From Mucidula mucida (Eukaryota > Basidiomycota > Agaricomycetes > Agaricales > Physalacriaceae), in NCBI GenBank assembly GCA_015501055.1, contig JADNYV010000037.1, positions 213,783-277,782 of the forward strand: a DNA stretch of 64,000 nt, in the 5' to 3' direction. Position 1 is the first letter of the stretch. Every line of letters starts with the position of its first letter. The notes under the pieces are model-generated. The model ran no database searches and was not told the origin of the DNA. It worked only from the letters and a program-made list of their open reading frames with translations. This document shows, piece after piece, positions 33,540 through 46,784 of the stretch. A program made the translations under genes and the position numbers.

Positions 33540-35276
33540 CTGCATACGCGAAGAGCGACGCATAGGTACATGAATGTGAATCCACCCCCCTCGTTCCTCA
33601 TTGTATCGCAATTCCATCGATTTCACAAGTCCAGAGCGCCCACCTTGCGAGTTCTGAGCGGGTGGCATGACCTAATCGCCATCGATAAACGCATGACCGA
33701 TGAAATTGAAGAGCATGACATCGTCAGATGAGGTTTCTGAACGTCTGCGTGTTCATCGAATGATTCACAGAAGTGCGGACATGTGACCGATACAAGACCA
33801 CTTGCAAGACACGCCCCACCTCGCGATCACGCCACACTGATAGATGTACCTCCAAACAGATCCTCAGTGTGGTACTCCGCTACTCGCGTCTACTACAGCA
33901 TGTGCTTAATCAGACTACGATGTCTCTTCGCCCAAGTGTGGGGGAAGGAGCTGCGTGATGGCCGGCAGTTGTACGTTAGCCGGCGACGCCACTCCTTATA
34001 GAGGACACTGCGAGGCTTCATTTCGAAAACAGCTACATACAGAGATATTGAATCTCGTCTGGCCTTCGGTGGGCGAGGCTACAATAATAGCAGAAGCATC
34101 AATCGGCGGTCATGGCATGACTGGGGAATGTGGGTACCTCCGACATTGAAAACCCGATGCGTTCAAGACGAACATCAAAGCTTCCTATCTCAATAGTAGC
34201 AACGTAAGGGGATGCGCAGAGTTCGAGAGCCGTTCTATGATTGATACACAAAGACCGGATCAGAGCTGTAAACCGAGGGAGCCCGTCAATACAGTGACTC
34301 AAGATCTGCATCCACCTAAGTAGTCGTCTACTCCAGATTGCGATGCCTGAAACAGAATGTCAACGGCGCGAGCGAACCCACGGGATACGAGTTTGAAGGA
34401 GGTACGTGTATGTATACTTGCATGCCATAATCCCGAATGAGTATGAGTAGGACAGGAAGGAGACGCGCAGCGGCAGGCAGACTTGGATGGGACGTGACAT
34501 CGAAGCTCTCAGCTGCGGGCACCAGCAATCAGAAGAGGTAGAGTCGTTCCGGACGTGGATGAGTCGCGGTCTACGAAAACCCGCCATGCCCTTTGTCCAT
34601 CAGCGAGGTATGCGTGTAATTTGAGGAAGAAGGGAGCGTCAAGGCGCGAGGAAAAGTATCATGACCTGTTCCCAAGCCGCAGACGTGTCCTTCATCTGCA
34701 GGCAGACCTAAAGTTAATGACAGTCATCATCACATACATTTGCTGAGCTATCAGGAACATTAGCAGTCGGGTGGGCGGCAGTATTTCATAGCTTACGGCC
34801 GCACTGAATAACTGTTCGGTAAGCCGCTTCGGTTCTCGCCGGCGTTTGTGCGCGTGCTCCTGAGGAACAGTGTGGCGCTGGAGTCTAAAAACATCAGGCA
34901 TAGCGAACCGTGTGCTCAACTGTCCATGTGAACATTGAAGTATGAATTGCTTACGCGCCACAATACGGCATCCAAACGCGCTAGTGAGTACGGTTATTTG
35001 GAGAAAAGCCGGATGTGATAACATACACGTCTTCATTCGAGCGATAAGCGCTTGGGTGTCTTTCATATCTCTAAGATTAAAGCGGTCCAGGGCATTTCCG
35101 TGTGGATCCCATATCTGAGGGCGGAAATGCTGAACTAAGACGTAGAGGACCTGGGGCGGTGAGTTGAAGGAGTACGCTGTACTGTAGTACTATTCGAGCT
35201 CACCTTTAAGGTTAGTTCTCATTCACATAGGTAATTTGAGGCGGCGGTGTACGTATATACTCAGGGCGTTTTCCCA
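33540..35276 (+). repeat. Inner inverted block, left copy
   Basis: Diverged inverted homology to 44385-46120 is seen at many points: TTCCATCGATTTCACAAGTCC, GGTGGCATGACC, CGGCGACGCCACTCCTT, CTACAATAATAGCA, CCGTCAATACAGTGA and GGGCGTTTTCCCA. No convincing gene is found. Similarity is far lower than in the gene A/B core. Confidence 0.8.
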
Positions 35277-36006
35277 CTATCACTACTTGTCTTCTTCCCA
35301 AAAAAAGAGGCGTTTTGTCATGGGAAGATGAGTGTCACTACTGTCATAGAAACACACGCCCTGAATCAGGAGACGGAGGCAGTAGCAGGGACGACGGAGG
35401 TCGGCTTGGCGGGTGAAGGTTGTAGTTTCACGTAAAGCAGTCACGACTGCGAAAAAATTAAATCAACGAACAGATGGTACCTGGATGTTACATGGCGGTG
35501 AAGCGCGTAATGATGGTGCGACTCAAGTAAAGTGTATACAATCCAACTGTGTAGGACATTTGAATCGTCGAAGGATGAGAGGTCGAATCCTCCCGATCAA
35601 AGTGGCTGTGCCCCTTCTTGTCTTCGTACCACCACCACCTTGACCTTCTTTCTTGGCTCTGCGTCATTCAAGACTTCCTTCAGAGTTTTTTTTAGGCGTA
35701 ATATGTCAACCAAGAACGCGTTTTTCTTCAGGTATCACCTCAACTCTCGCTTTGCTGGTGACTTTTCTGGGGCGTAAGATTCAAACCACTTCAATTTTCT
35801 AGTTTGAACGCAACTGTACTTACTGTCTTTCTTGGGCGAAGGAAGCTCGTATTCGGATACCGCTGACATGATCCTCGCATTTCTGGTTGCGACATACTTG
35901 ACGGGACCACAACTCTCTGCGAATCAACGTGGTCTTCTTCTCCTCGCACGACGGATCTCTTATATTGACCGGCGTGGAGGCGCTCCGTGCATTCTTGCTT
36001 TCATTC
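35277..36006. other. Upstream region of the SFP1-like gene
   Basis: Only short frames are present. Extra N-terminal exons of the zinc-finger gene could lie here, but I found no splice set that I trust. A TCGAATCC sequence at 35584 has no tRNA fold around it. Confidence 0.4.
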
Positions 36007-36701
36007 ATGACCTCTCTAATGGTCTCCTCCGTACTTGGGGAAGACCCGTTCATAGAACCTGCATTTGACAGCACTCTGGACGAGCTACTGTTATCTGAAT
36101 CGATTACGTCGTCCTGGGATCTGGTGAGTCGCCGGGCGCGCACCTCCGTCGCATTCTCAAAGTAATCCCCGCATATAGACGTCGAATTTCGCTTGTTGCG
36201 GGCTGATACTTGCGGATTTGCACGCGCTGCTGGAGCATTTCGAGACTACGCATGGCGAACGGCGACCTCCCAGTTTGGAGATCCCAGCACCTCCAACGCC
36301 GCCTGCATCATCGTGCAGTCTCTCAGATGTGTTGACACCACCGGCACAGGCACTGGACACGCTATCGCCGCTGCCGGTTACGCCATGCCGATTGCGGACG
36401 ATAGCTGCGCCCGTCCCTCGACGCGAGCGTACGGAGGACAAGGACAAGGATAGAAAGAGACGGAAACGAAAACGACAATATCCCTGCACGGTAAGTACAT
36501 TCCTTATCTCTCTAGTTATGATCCGAGATCTCATATCCGTTTAGAAGACGCCCGGGTGTGTCAAGGTAGGCGACATGCGTGTATGCGTATGATCATTGAT
36601 GAATCATGATGTTTGCAAAGGAGTACCTGAATAAGAATGGACTCAAGTATCACCTGGAGAAGGGCGAGTGCGTTGTTCCGAGGGCAAGTGCAGATCGATG
36701 A
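36007..36701 (+). CDS. SFP1-like C2H2 zinc-finger transcription factor
   Basis: Exons 36007-36123, 36179-36490, 36545-36565 and 36621-36701 join in phase. The first finger is NFACCGLILADLHALLEHFE followed by TTH, the atypical SFP1-type finger. A Pro/Ser-rich middle and a basic RRKRKRQ lead to the split second finger YPC, then TPGC, then KEYLNKNGLKYHLEKGEC after 53-55 bp introns. Two such widely spaced fingers are characteristic of the SFP1 family, regulators of growth and ribosome genes in yeast. The 176-residue model is short for the family, so N-terminal exons may be missing. It lies in the spacer of the palindrome. Confidence 0.8.
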
Positions 36702-37584
36702 ATAGATCCAGGGGGCTAGGCGGGTGTCCGATATGTTTCGAGGGAGGCGGGGGCGCCAAAAGTATCATATGATAATTACAGGAGTCGCGACGGGATGTGG
36801 ATATTCCTGATGTGAATGGGCGTTCAATCCATATGATTCTGAAGACAGGGAGTAGGTTGTTGCCGAATATGCCGTATCGAGTTGCTTGGGGACCCCGTAC
36901 ACCAGTCACGGCAGGCAGAAAGTACTCTGGCCCAAAAACTAGACTGAGAGGTGAGACTGAGGCAAGTAGAATCTATCGTCAAACTTGCCACCGCAACCGC
37001 CACTTACGCCAAGTCTGGAAAGAAAGCATCGGATTATACTATACATCTACAAGACCAAGTTTGATTTCCCTCAAGCACAAAAGGGTGTGTCGGCCATCGA
37101 TTTAGTTCCATTCGAAAGAGCGCGCTTACCTGTCCACCCGAGCACCGGGTGCTCCGTTAAACGAGATGGAATTCTGCAAGAAACATACGGACATACATGG
37201 GTGGCTCGAATCTGATAACAATTGGCGGACAACCTCACCGCGGAAAATAAACAGACGATGTTATAAATCACCAGCTCCCCCGCTATCCCTCTTGTACACG
37301 CCCACAGTGCCCGCATATTCGACGGCTGTTCGACTGAATGTGAGATTTCCTCAAATGCCTACCGCTGACGCGGCGAGGATATGCTTCCCGCAGTCTACGA
37401 GAAGTTGTAGCGCAATAGGACGCACATCACACCTTTGCTGAACGTCCGGTACGAATACTTTGTCAAGACGCTACACCGGAGACCGTCAACTTAGCCCGAC
37501 GAACGTGAACGAATCAACGTACCAGCTCTGATTGATTTCCTGGGTTGCTGTAACCGTTCTCCTTAATTCGCACAGTCAGTCCTA
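36702..37584. other. Intergenic region
   Basis: No gene is supported between the SFP1-like gene and the LINE fragment. The 5' boundary of the LINE fragment is not clear and may extend into this stretch. Confidence 0.45.
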
Positions 37585-38415
37585 ATGGCTGCCAGAAAGG
37601 CATCTACCTCGTACCTCTTGGGTCCGGCAGAGCTACACGAATTGTACGAGGGAGAAGGAGGCGGACTAGTGCTAGCCACGACCATACTCAAGGGGATTCG
37701 ACGGAGGATCACGAGGATTGTCATCTGCGTGGACAGCACAGCGGCGCTACGCGCCGCCCAGTCAAGGAAACCTGGACCAGCACATTATATCTTCGACGCG
37801 TTTCGCCAGGGACTTCGTGGAGTACGACGAATTCAACCGGGTATTAGGATTGACATGCAATGGGTAACTGCACATCTAGACTTGCCATGGAACGAGGCGG
37901 CGGACAAACAGGCGAAACGAGCAGCGGCGGAGGATCCTACCTCCTCAACGCCAATGGCGCAGCTACCCACCATATTCTGGAAGCCACTGCCCCTCAGCGC
38001 AACAGCAAGAAGGCGCGTTTTTCGACAGAAACTTGAGGAAAAGGCGAACAGGAGATGGCGCGATTCCATACGTCGAGCCAGGTTCAAACGGACCTCGACA
38101 GCAGACGCCATAACAGCGGGCAAGAAATAGTGCTCGCTGACAGGCACACTGTCACGTCGAGTCGCGTCCCCAGAATGTCCGGCGTGTCGCCACTACAAAG
38201 AAGACGTCCCCCATTATCTCCTTCACTGCCCGGCGTACCACACTGACCGCGAACACATGAAGCGCAATGTCAAACGCGTCAGAGGAGATCTCGAGCGCAC
38301 CCATCTGCTGAACGAGCCAAAGAACATCCCCCACCTGCTACTATTCAGGCCCAAATCACCACTGCGTACATACGCCGCCTCCCGAGATCCCTTACAACAT
38401 GCCAGAGAACAATGA
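37585..38415 (+). pseudogene. LINE fragment: RNase H and C-terminal zinc finger
   Basis: The frame includes ITRIVICVDSTAALRAAQ and MQWVTAHLDLPWNEAADKQAKRAA, matching the RNase H domain of fungal non-LTR elements with catalytic Asp/His/Asp-type positions. An in-frame stop occurs at 38128-38130. The same frame then continues to CPACRHYKEDVPHYLLHCPAY, the usual C-terminal CCHC motif of such LINEs, with stop at 38415. It is 5'-truncated, lacks RT and is unrelated in detail to the LINE at 54098. No poly(A) or target duplication was found. Confidence 0.85.
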
Positions 38416-39610
38416 TAGACGCCACTCCCGACACAGAAACAATGGCGTAACACACGCACCCTCACAAGGCTTGTCGTAACCCGACAATCCTGAAGTATAA
38501 AATTGTATTCAAAGACCGAAAAACCTCGTACCTCCAGAGTATCTGGGGCAGTGTCGTTTATTCGTCGAGTCGCAACAGCTCTTGGCATTGCCGCGAGAAC
38601 ACGGAGGCTGAACGGCGGCGTCTATGTCTACAAGGAATTGGTGAGCACAAAAACAGAAGACGAACAGGCCCCAAGAAAGGAAACTTCAACGACAAGGCCA
38701 CACTAAATGATAGGTTTGCTCTGTTACAATGTTATAAACACGCCCGGTATTCGAGGTCCTGGCTGCCACGATGCCGCAAAATCTCGGCCATCAACGGCAT
38801 CAATCGCTGCAACGAGTATGAGTTGGGGCTAACACTCCTGTCACATTTATAGTTTCAGTCGTGCAATGAATTCGACTTTCACGGCGCACTGGATCTGCAT
38901 GCGCTGTATGTGAGCTCCTTAACGGGGAATGAATGCAACCGCCACATTGCTGATTCAGGAACATTAAGATCAGTGCAACGCGAGGTCCGCTCAACTGACC
39001 GACCACGCGCCGAGAACGTAATTGTCTGATTCTCTTCTTGTATGCGTGCGGTATACGGGAGGCGGGGAAAGTATCAAATGGGCTGATAACAGCGGCGCTT
39101 CGGGAGGATCCGAGGTACCGCGGGGGATCGTCCGACTAGTGGAAGGTCAGTTGTCATTCTTGGTGTCAATCAGTTGACCGACGGAAGCTTGATTTGGACG
39201 GAAATGAGCAGCTGCGTGGCGTCTACCCCGCATCGTTTCCCCAGGTTACAGCTAGTTGCACACCCGTCTTCCCCGCATTGGCTCAATTGAGTGTGAGAGA
39301 GATCCGATCAGGCAGCAGTGGTTGCGTAATACGAGCGCCACATCCCAGCTTCAACAATGCTGGATTTCCTGTTTCCGTGGGCACCGCAATCAAGGAAAGC
39401 GGTCTCCGGAAAGTGAGGCATGTTTTGGGCGGAGTTTGCCGATCAGTCACAAGTTGCGACGGGAAGTTCGGAGAAATGTTACGTAATGCACGTGATGACA
39501 AGCATTGGATTCAGCTGATTGGATGAATACCGGGCCGTGTGGGCGAAAAGAGGAAAAGGTCCCAAGTGACTGTCGACCACCAACCATCTCCAGGGCACAC
39601 AGGCGCGACG
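38416..39610. other. Intergenic region, possibly LINE 3' tail at the start
   Basis: No supported gene. The first few hundred bases may belong to the LINE fragment, and the end contains the promoter of the DUF1752/DUF3295 gene. Confidence 0.45.
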
Positions 39611-42600
39611 ATGCTGCGAGTGCTGCCCAATCCCGTCCTCGCCGTCACTCACGACGTGCTCAGAGACGTCGACGGCGACGACGCTCTTTCTTCACTCTGG
39701 TTCCGTGCGTTCACGCTGTCTCGTTTATCGCCAGGGCCGCTGATGTTGTCCTACCACACAGTGTTCACAAAGGCAAAGGGCGGTCTGCTCAATGGCGAGC
39801 GCCTCGAGAACATATCATGGCGCCTATGGCACCGCGAGCTCGCCGACTCGCACTCTTACCGTCCGCTGACCCCGGAGTCGCCAGCGGATGGAACGGCGCC
39901 CGCGACATTTACTGGCTCCCACCCGCAGGGTAAGCTGCACGACGCCGGCGACAGTGAGCACGCTAATTCTTTGATCCTAGCGGGCCCAATATCGCGCATA
40001 CAACACATTGGCAAGGTCATTGACGAGATCAGCCTGCAGGCCATTGCCCTACGAGGACCGGAGCCGCGGTCGCATATCCCGACGCCGACGACCGAGCCAG
40101 TCTCGATTGCGATATACACAGCCACCGATACCCCTCAGCGATCGCCGTCCCGACGCACCGCGGCGGACTCCGAGTTTCCACGTGTCGTTGTGGTTAATCC
40201 GACCCCAAATCTAACGCCTCATCCTACTCCCCCTGCGACTCCCGTGCTTCCATCTGCGCCTGTTGGTCCATTACATAATCATTCCTCTGTCTCTCCCCTA
40301 CCACCACCACGATCCTCTCAGAGACCCACCACAATCCGCCAGACTATGCCAGCTACTACCGCCTCGCTCAAGCCATCCGATGTTAAGTTTTTCACGGGAT
40401 CCCCATCGTCTTCTAGCACATCGTCCGACTCGTCAACGTCTTCAGCGAGCACAGATAATTCTCCAGAAGAGACTCAGCCATCATCGTCGACCACGACCAC
40501 CGACATTCCTCCGTCCGACATTCCACCGTCTCTCTGTCGCACAGAGACGCTCCCTGCAACTCTTTACGATGCAGACAAGGTCTCACAGTCCATCGCTCGG
40601 AATGTCCGGAGACCCGCCGGTAACCGCGCTCAAAAGGTGGCGACTCATGCCCGCATGCCATCAGTTAAGGATCGCGCTTCACTCGAGGCCGAAGATCGTG
40701 CACTAGCGGAGCAGCAACAACTCGAGCAGAATTTGGAGACAAAGCAGAGACGAGAGCAGGAAGAAAGACAGAAGTTGATTACTTGGGAGCGAGAAATGGA
40801 GCTTGAGAGGCAGAGACGTAAGGAGAGAGAACAGGAAGATAAGAGGAGAGAGGAGCGCGAGAAGGAGCTGCAGAAACTGAGGGAGGCGGAGAGATTGAAG
40901 GAACTTGAACGCGCAAAGTTGCAGGCGGAGCGGGAGGGTCTGTTCCGACGGACGGCCTCGACGGGACGTTTGCCCACCCAGGATACGGCCATTTTCGATT
41001 TCACCGAAGAGGCACAGAACGACACACAGCATCATCTGCAACCATCTGGCTCGTCTCACCCCGAACTCGCTCGCACTGCTTTTGGTCTTAATCGTGCCCT
41101 CAGTCCGCCCAAGGCTTCTACGTCTTCGGCGGCAGCCACCAAGAACCGTAATCACCAGCTTTTGCCCTCGGCGCCCAACTTGCAAGCACTAGCGTCTCAA
41201 AAGGCAGCGATGCGTATGCAGAGCACCTTGAAAGGCGCCTTTACGCCGGTACATCGCGGCAGTCCTACCAAGAGCGAGTCGTCCAAGGCTTCGTCAAGTC
41301 GGAATAGCAAGCAGCCCTCGCCAAAGACTCATCCGAACGCTCCTCCGCCTAACGCTCCTGCACCTTCCAAATCCCTTTCGAAACCGCCTGCACCTCCTAG
41401 TCTTAAAGGCAAGGAGAAGGAGAAACAGAAACAGAAGCAGCACTTGACGAGGACGGGACGACCATTCGAACTATTGTCTTCTGATGAAGAAGAGGAAGAT
41501 GGAGAAGATGACGATGATTGGACCTCTGCCGATGAGGTCGAGGAGGAAGTGGCGCTTCAGGCTTCGGTAAGAACAATCTTAGTTTTTTCTCTCTCGAACG
41601 TCATATTGACGTAGCCGTAGACTCGACCAAAAGCCCGTTCGCATTCACCTCCTCCACCACCTCCGCCACCAGTAAATCATCGGACTACGAGGAGTCGTCG
41701 ACAGATGCCCGCCGACATGCAGAAGCATTTGCGCATGGACGAGCTCCATCACGCGTTCGAGGAGGCCGAGCGCCAAAAGGAGACGTTTACTTTCAACAAA
41801 TTGCCGAAGCGGAGCTATTCAAACTTATCGCGGACGAATTCTGGTCTTTTGAGCCAGCTTATGCATCCAGATCCGCAGGCTTTACCCGACGTGTATCGAC
41901 GGGGCCATTCGAGTGGGGATCTGGCCGAGAAAGCTCGCGCCCGTGCGCCTCAGCTGCATCCCAGCCAGAGTGCTGCGGCTTTGCCTGTGGCTGCGCAGGT
42001 GCATGTGGGAAGTGTGAGGAACGCTGGGACGATGAAGACGGGCGATTATCGTCCGAAAGCTCGTCCGAACGAAGAGGAGATGGAAGATGAGACCGATGGC
42101 GAGGACAACTCGTTGAACGTGTCGAACTCGGTCGCCCAAGAGAAGCTTAAGGCTATCTTTGGGAATATGCGTGGCGGGGGAGCGAACGCCAATGCGAACA
42201 AGGTCGCGCCGATACGGCCGCCTCATGTGGAACGTCGGGAAAAGAAGGTTGCACCGAGGGTGCCTGCGGAGCGTCCGGTTGCACCTGCAGCCGCTGCGCT
42301 GGAGCGAACGATGACGGAGCCTGTCGCAGTGCCGACATTCCCGTATAATCTTCCGGTGGCTGCGATCCCCGTGTCGCCGCGCACGACGCGACAGTGGATG
42401 CTGCGGACGGAAATGTCGGAGAGCGTTCGCACAAATTTGCTGTGGCAGCGGAAGATGGATAAGCAGCTGATGCCGCCTCCGAGACGGAATAAGAGCAGTA
42501 CCGCCATCTCGACCATCCCCAGCGTCGTGAAGCTTACGGAGAAGACGGCGCCCGTGGATGGGGGCCTGCTGGTTGAGCAGGAGCGCGAGGAGGCGCGAGA

Positions 42601-42664
42601 CGAGATTCGGCGGGTGAATCTGATGCGCAACAAGAGCTGGGCGGCGGATTATCATCCGCAGTGA
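39611..42664 (+). CDS. DUF1752/DUF3295 fungal regulatory-type protein
   Basis: Exons 39611-39929, 39981-41566 and 41621-42664 give about 982 residues. Near the N-terminus DALSSLWFRAF..LNGERLENISWRLWHRE is the DUF1752 (GATA_AreA) motif. The centre is Ser/Pro-rich with a charged coiled coil (about residues 380-450, REREQEDKRREEREKE-like). The C-terminus has the DUF3295 signature AAIPVSPRTTRQWMLRTEMSESV and NLLWQRK. Family members are linked to nitrogen catabolite regulation. The first intron (51 bp, no stop) could be retained in frame. The first ATG at 39611 fits just before the conserved block. It is single-copy, lying in the palindrome spacer. Confidence 0.88.
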
Positions 42665-44384
42665 TTCCTGAACGCTCGTTCTCTCGTTTTTTCTCATGGC
42701 TTACGAAACTTGGACTCGACACGGTCTAATGTAATGGGTATCGCTTGTGTGTTTTTTACTGTACGAATAGTTGTTTATGTCTCTTTTTTCCCATTCATTC
42801 TTTGCTTTCGGCATCAGCATTCATTAGCAGCTTACTTGTACGATTATTTTCATTTGGCATTAGTAAATAGTTAATGTGGATCATGTTACTGGGTTTGGCT
42901 TATTGAGGAGGAGTAAACGTCTTGTTGGATGGACGAGTTTGATCCAAAGCGGCAGTGACCGTCGATCGTGTCAACAAGTCCAGCGACGAAAATAAGCCAA
43001 CGCTTTTGTGCTATACAGGATCAAATGGATACATTTGCGGCGCGTCCGAAGGAATACCAAATCATCTTCGTAGGCGAAGCAGCCGGGGTTACCCCAGATT
43101 CTCCACAACCACCAGTTCAATCAAACACGGAGAGGAACCCCCAGACTATGTTGGGGTATCGGTTTCATGGGCAACTATGATGGGATGGGATGCTGTAATC
43201 CCGTGCTCGCAACCTGGAGCGTCAATCACTGACGGTGACCGGGTACCTCGCCGTATTCGAACACTGGAAACTTTGACGTCGCTTGGAAGAGTCTAGAGCG
43301 CCAACCCTACGGTCATCCTCGGGATGAACGTGCGCAATACATCAGAAGAGCCGTTAGCTGTACATTGAAGTGAGTTCCCAATATGAAGAGGAAGTTGACT
43401 ACTTATGTGTCTTTCACGAAGAAACATAATCAACTTGTATAAAAGCGGCCATAGATAAGAAGACAAGTACACGTTCGTTGCAGACTTTTGACTCTATGTC
43501 GGGGTGGCGTCGCCGTACGTACGATTGCCGGTGATGACCTGGAAACTGCACAGACGCCGGCAAATTGCACTTGAAGTTGGACGCCCATCTATCACTACGG
43601 CAAGATGAGGCAGATTAACCGGCGAGGCGTGGTTCCAAACCTCTGTCTCGAAGAAGCACCTTGTGAATCGATGGTAGATGGGAGTCGGTCAGGTGGGTGA
43701 ATTTGAAGCGTTGAACGATCATGTCAAGGTGAGTTTCTCGTCAAGAAGGTCGATAAAGTCAGGACGCCAAGTTGTCTTGATGATTAATCGACGCGCAGAT
43801 AGGCAAGGTACGTGATCGCGGAGTACGCATTGTTTGGGGTCGACCGGCAAATACCGAACATCTTTCTCTTGTGACACCATCACTGCAACCTCATGACTGC
43901 AGTAAGCAATCGAACGTTACTTGCCGGGTTTTCACTAAAAGTCTTATCATTTCCAGTGGTAGCCGCATAAGAGCTTCCTTTGTCGAAGTAAGTGCCTTCC
44001 ATATTGAAGATTGAAAAGCGTTACTTTGACGAGTTACGCTTGAAAAGCTCTCTACGAGAAGTCGTGCAGGTCCCAGAAGAAGTCGACAGCTAAGCGCACA
44101 GCCACTGATACAAATATGGGGAACAGATTGCACCATCATCACGCCCTTTGCCTCTATCTAACGTCTACTCCATTTGTCGCACTGGGGCGAATGCATTACG
44201 TGGATTTAAATCAACTTTAACCCACCAGCTGCCGTCCTCCGTCGTCCCTATCAGGGCGTGCGACAACCGTTTTTCTATAAACTCGTGTTCTCATGGCAAA
44301 CGACTCTATTTGGGAAAGAAGTGAAGTAATACGATAGATCATCGCGCGAATTCGAACTGCATTGGCAGGGGGAAGTCGGAATGC
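42665..44384. other. Intergenic region, no gene supported
   Basis: The first 250 bp are the T-rich 3' flank of the DUF3295 gene. A GGTGGCGTCGCCGTACGTACGA stretch near 43505 resembles a patch of the inner inverted blocks, hinting at a further diverged copy. Nothing else is seen. Confidence 0.45.
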
Positions 44385-46120
44385 CCATGGGAAAACGCCC
44401 TGGTGCGTGTGAGTCTGTGCGCACACCGCCGCCTCGAATTGCCTATACGAGCTCACGTACACGTTTAAGGTTACTAATTCAGTAGTGCCGTTGGAATGGT
44501 ACGACTCACGATAACCACGCACATCGCTCGGTCTCATTCACATCCACCGCGTGCAACTCCCAGGCTTGGGAATGGGATGTCCAGTACGTCCTAGTTCAGC
44601 ATTTCCGTTATCGACCGCCCTCAGAGTCATATGGGATCCACACGGCAAAGCGCTGGACCTCTTTAATCTTATAGATATGAAGGACATGAAGGTGGGTAAG
44701 CGGCCTCCCGTCCAAACGCTTATCGCCCTAATAAAGACGTGTATCTTATCACATCCGGCCTCTCTCCAGATAACCGCACTCACTAGCGTTGGGATGCCGT
44801 ATGTGGCACTCTGAGCATGTCCTCACATGAGCGCTTTGATGTACACGGTTGACCATGCCTGCAAACGCCACACCACTCATTCTCAGGACCACGCGAGCGG
44901 ATGCCGCACAAACGCCGGCTAGGAACGAAGCAAGTCGCCGAACCAGGAAAAGGCTGCGGCCGTAAGCCTTTGAGCATTGCCGCCCATCCGTGCTGTTCCT
45001 GGTAGTAGCCTAGCGAATGTATGTAGACATTAAACGCATCAGTGTCGGGAACTACTAAATTCTTCAAACTTTAGGACCGCTTTCAAACAACATCTTGTAA
45101 ACGGACACGTTTATGGCGTGTGAACAGGTCGCGATTCTCGCTCGAAGCCTTCGCGGCCCTTTCTTCCGAGTTCAAACCATTCAAGTTGCTCTGATACTTT
45201 ATTGGTGTGCTCTGGAGACATTGGAATTACTGTCATGTTCAATTCCCTGATGCCCGCAACTCTTCCACGTCTCGGACGGCTTCCCGAGCAACCGCATGTC
45301 CTGTCTCATGTCTGTCCTACTCATATTCTCTCGGAATCATGGCATACAAGTATACATACACATACCCCCTTCAAACTCGTACCTCAACACATACCAGTCC
45401 GGCCTTCGCTCGCACCGCTGACTCTGTTCTGTTTCAAGCATTGCAATTTGGGGTAAACGTCTACTCACAAAGGTTGGTGCAGATCTTACTTGTCCCAGAA
45501 TCACTGTATATTGACGGCCCACCTCCCTCGGCTTACTCCCCGAGACCGCCGTGATTGATGCCATTGCTATTATTGTAGACTGGCCCAGACGAGAATCCTG
45601 TTTGCTGCGTGTATCTGTTTTTGAAATGAAACGTGCTGATTCGAAGCGAAACGCCCACGTCTGGGTTTACAAAGGAGTGGCGTCGCCGTCTAGACCCTAA
45701 TGTACACTGATGAACAACTGCCAGTCATAGACAGCATCATCTGACCTCGAAAATGACGAAGCGCGTGTGGCGGAGTTGCACGATCAAGATCAGTGACAGT
45801 TGAAGGTCCTCCTATAAATTTGACGATTGTGGCGCCCTCCTGCTGAGGTTAACATCTTTGTCTTCTGTGAATGATGTGACTCATTCAATGAACAGGAAGA
45901 AGTCGCACTTGACAGTGTCATGCCCTTCAATTTCATCTCGAAAACGGTGGTCGTGTTCCTATCGATGGCGATAATCGTGCTGGCGCTGCGTCGCGGCGGT
46001 CATGCCACCCAGGTCATTCTGAGGTCTGGACTTTTGAAATCGATGGAACTGTGAGATGCTGATGAGTCCACCTCGAGGAGATGTATTGGCATTCATATGT
46101 GTGTTCCATAAATGTCGTAG
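44385..46120 (-). repeat. Inner inverted block, right copy
   Basis: This is the inverted counterpart of 33540-35276 in the same order of matching patches. It ends near TGGGAAAACGCCC at 44390. No convincing gene is seen. Confidence 0.8.
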
Positions 46121-46783
46121 TTCTCCGTGCATGCAAGTGTTATCCAATACATTGTTGTCATAGACGAGTTGAGGCTTCTATGGTTCGAAGCGGGATTGAG
46201 TGATATGGTGGTCAAGATCACGCGAGCGGCAAGCGTCACAACGGGGAGTAGAGATTGTTCCTGGATTAGTCTTCGTACGTGGATGGTTCATATTGAAGGA
46301 GATATACGTGTCTGTGGCGTGAGAAGCAAGGTCCCGTAGTATTTTTCTCCTCGTGCGATGAAGGGAGCTACGTTGCAGCTTCAGCTCCGTTTATTCTTCG
46401 TCGACGTTTTAAAATACGCGGTGCCAATTTATGGCTCCTCCAGCTCGCCCGTCCATAATCGCCGGCGCGTAAATAGTGAGAACTTCGTATCAAAGGTATA
46501 GCCTGTTTTTTTTGCACTGCCGGGCATCATTCCACCGCCGTTGCACCTCTCGGAACTACTGAGTTTTCTCCGACGATCTTCTGGAATTCAGGCGTGATTT
46601 CAGCTGAAGAGCTTGCGAAAATCAGTAATTGTCCACGCGTATTAGCTTGAGCACAGCTTGCGCCAGGTTTCTGAGGACAGCTTGCGTGCGCCAGGTTTCC
46701 TGTGTACTCCTTCAGACCCAATATACAAGCAGCATGCGGGTGTTCGGGAATAGATGAGGCGTCGTACACGAGCCAACATATCG
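46121..46783. other. Right-hand junction between inner block and arm
   Basis: This 660-bp stretch occupies the position that on the left holds 2.8 kb including the partial B copy and the SDR gene. No gene is recognised. Confidence 0.5.
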
Positions 46784-46784
46784 A

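Noticed and set aside
35560..35615. TCGAATCC sequence resembling a tRNA B box
   Set aside because: There is no A box at the right distance and no cloverleaf stems can be drawn around it.
43490..43900. A third copy of the inner inverted block
   Set aside because: Only one patch near 43505 resembles it clearly by eye; the rest could not be aligned convincingly.
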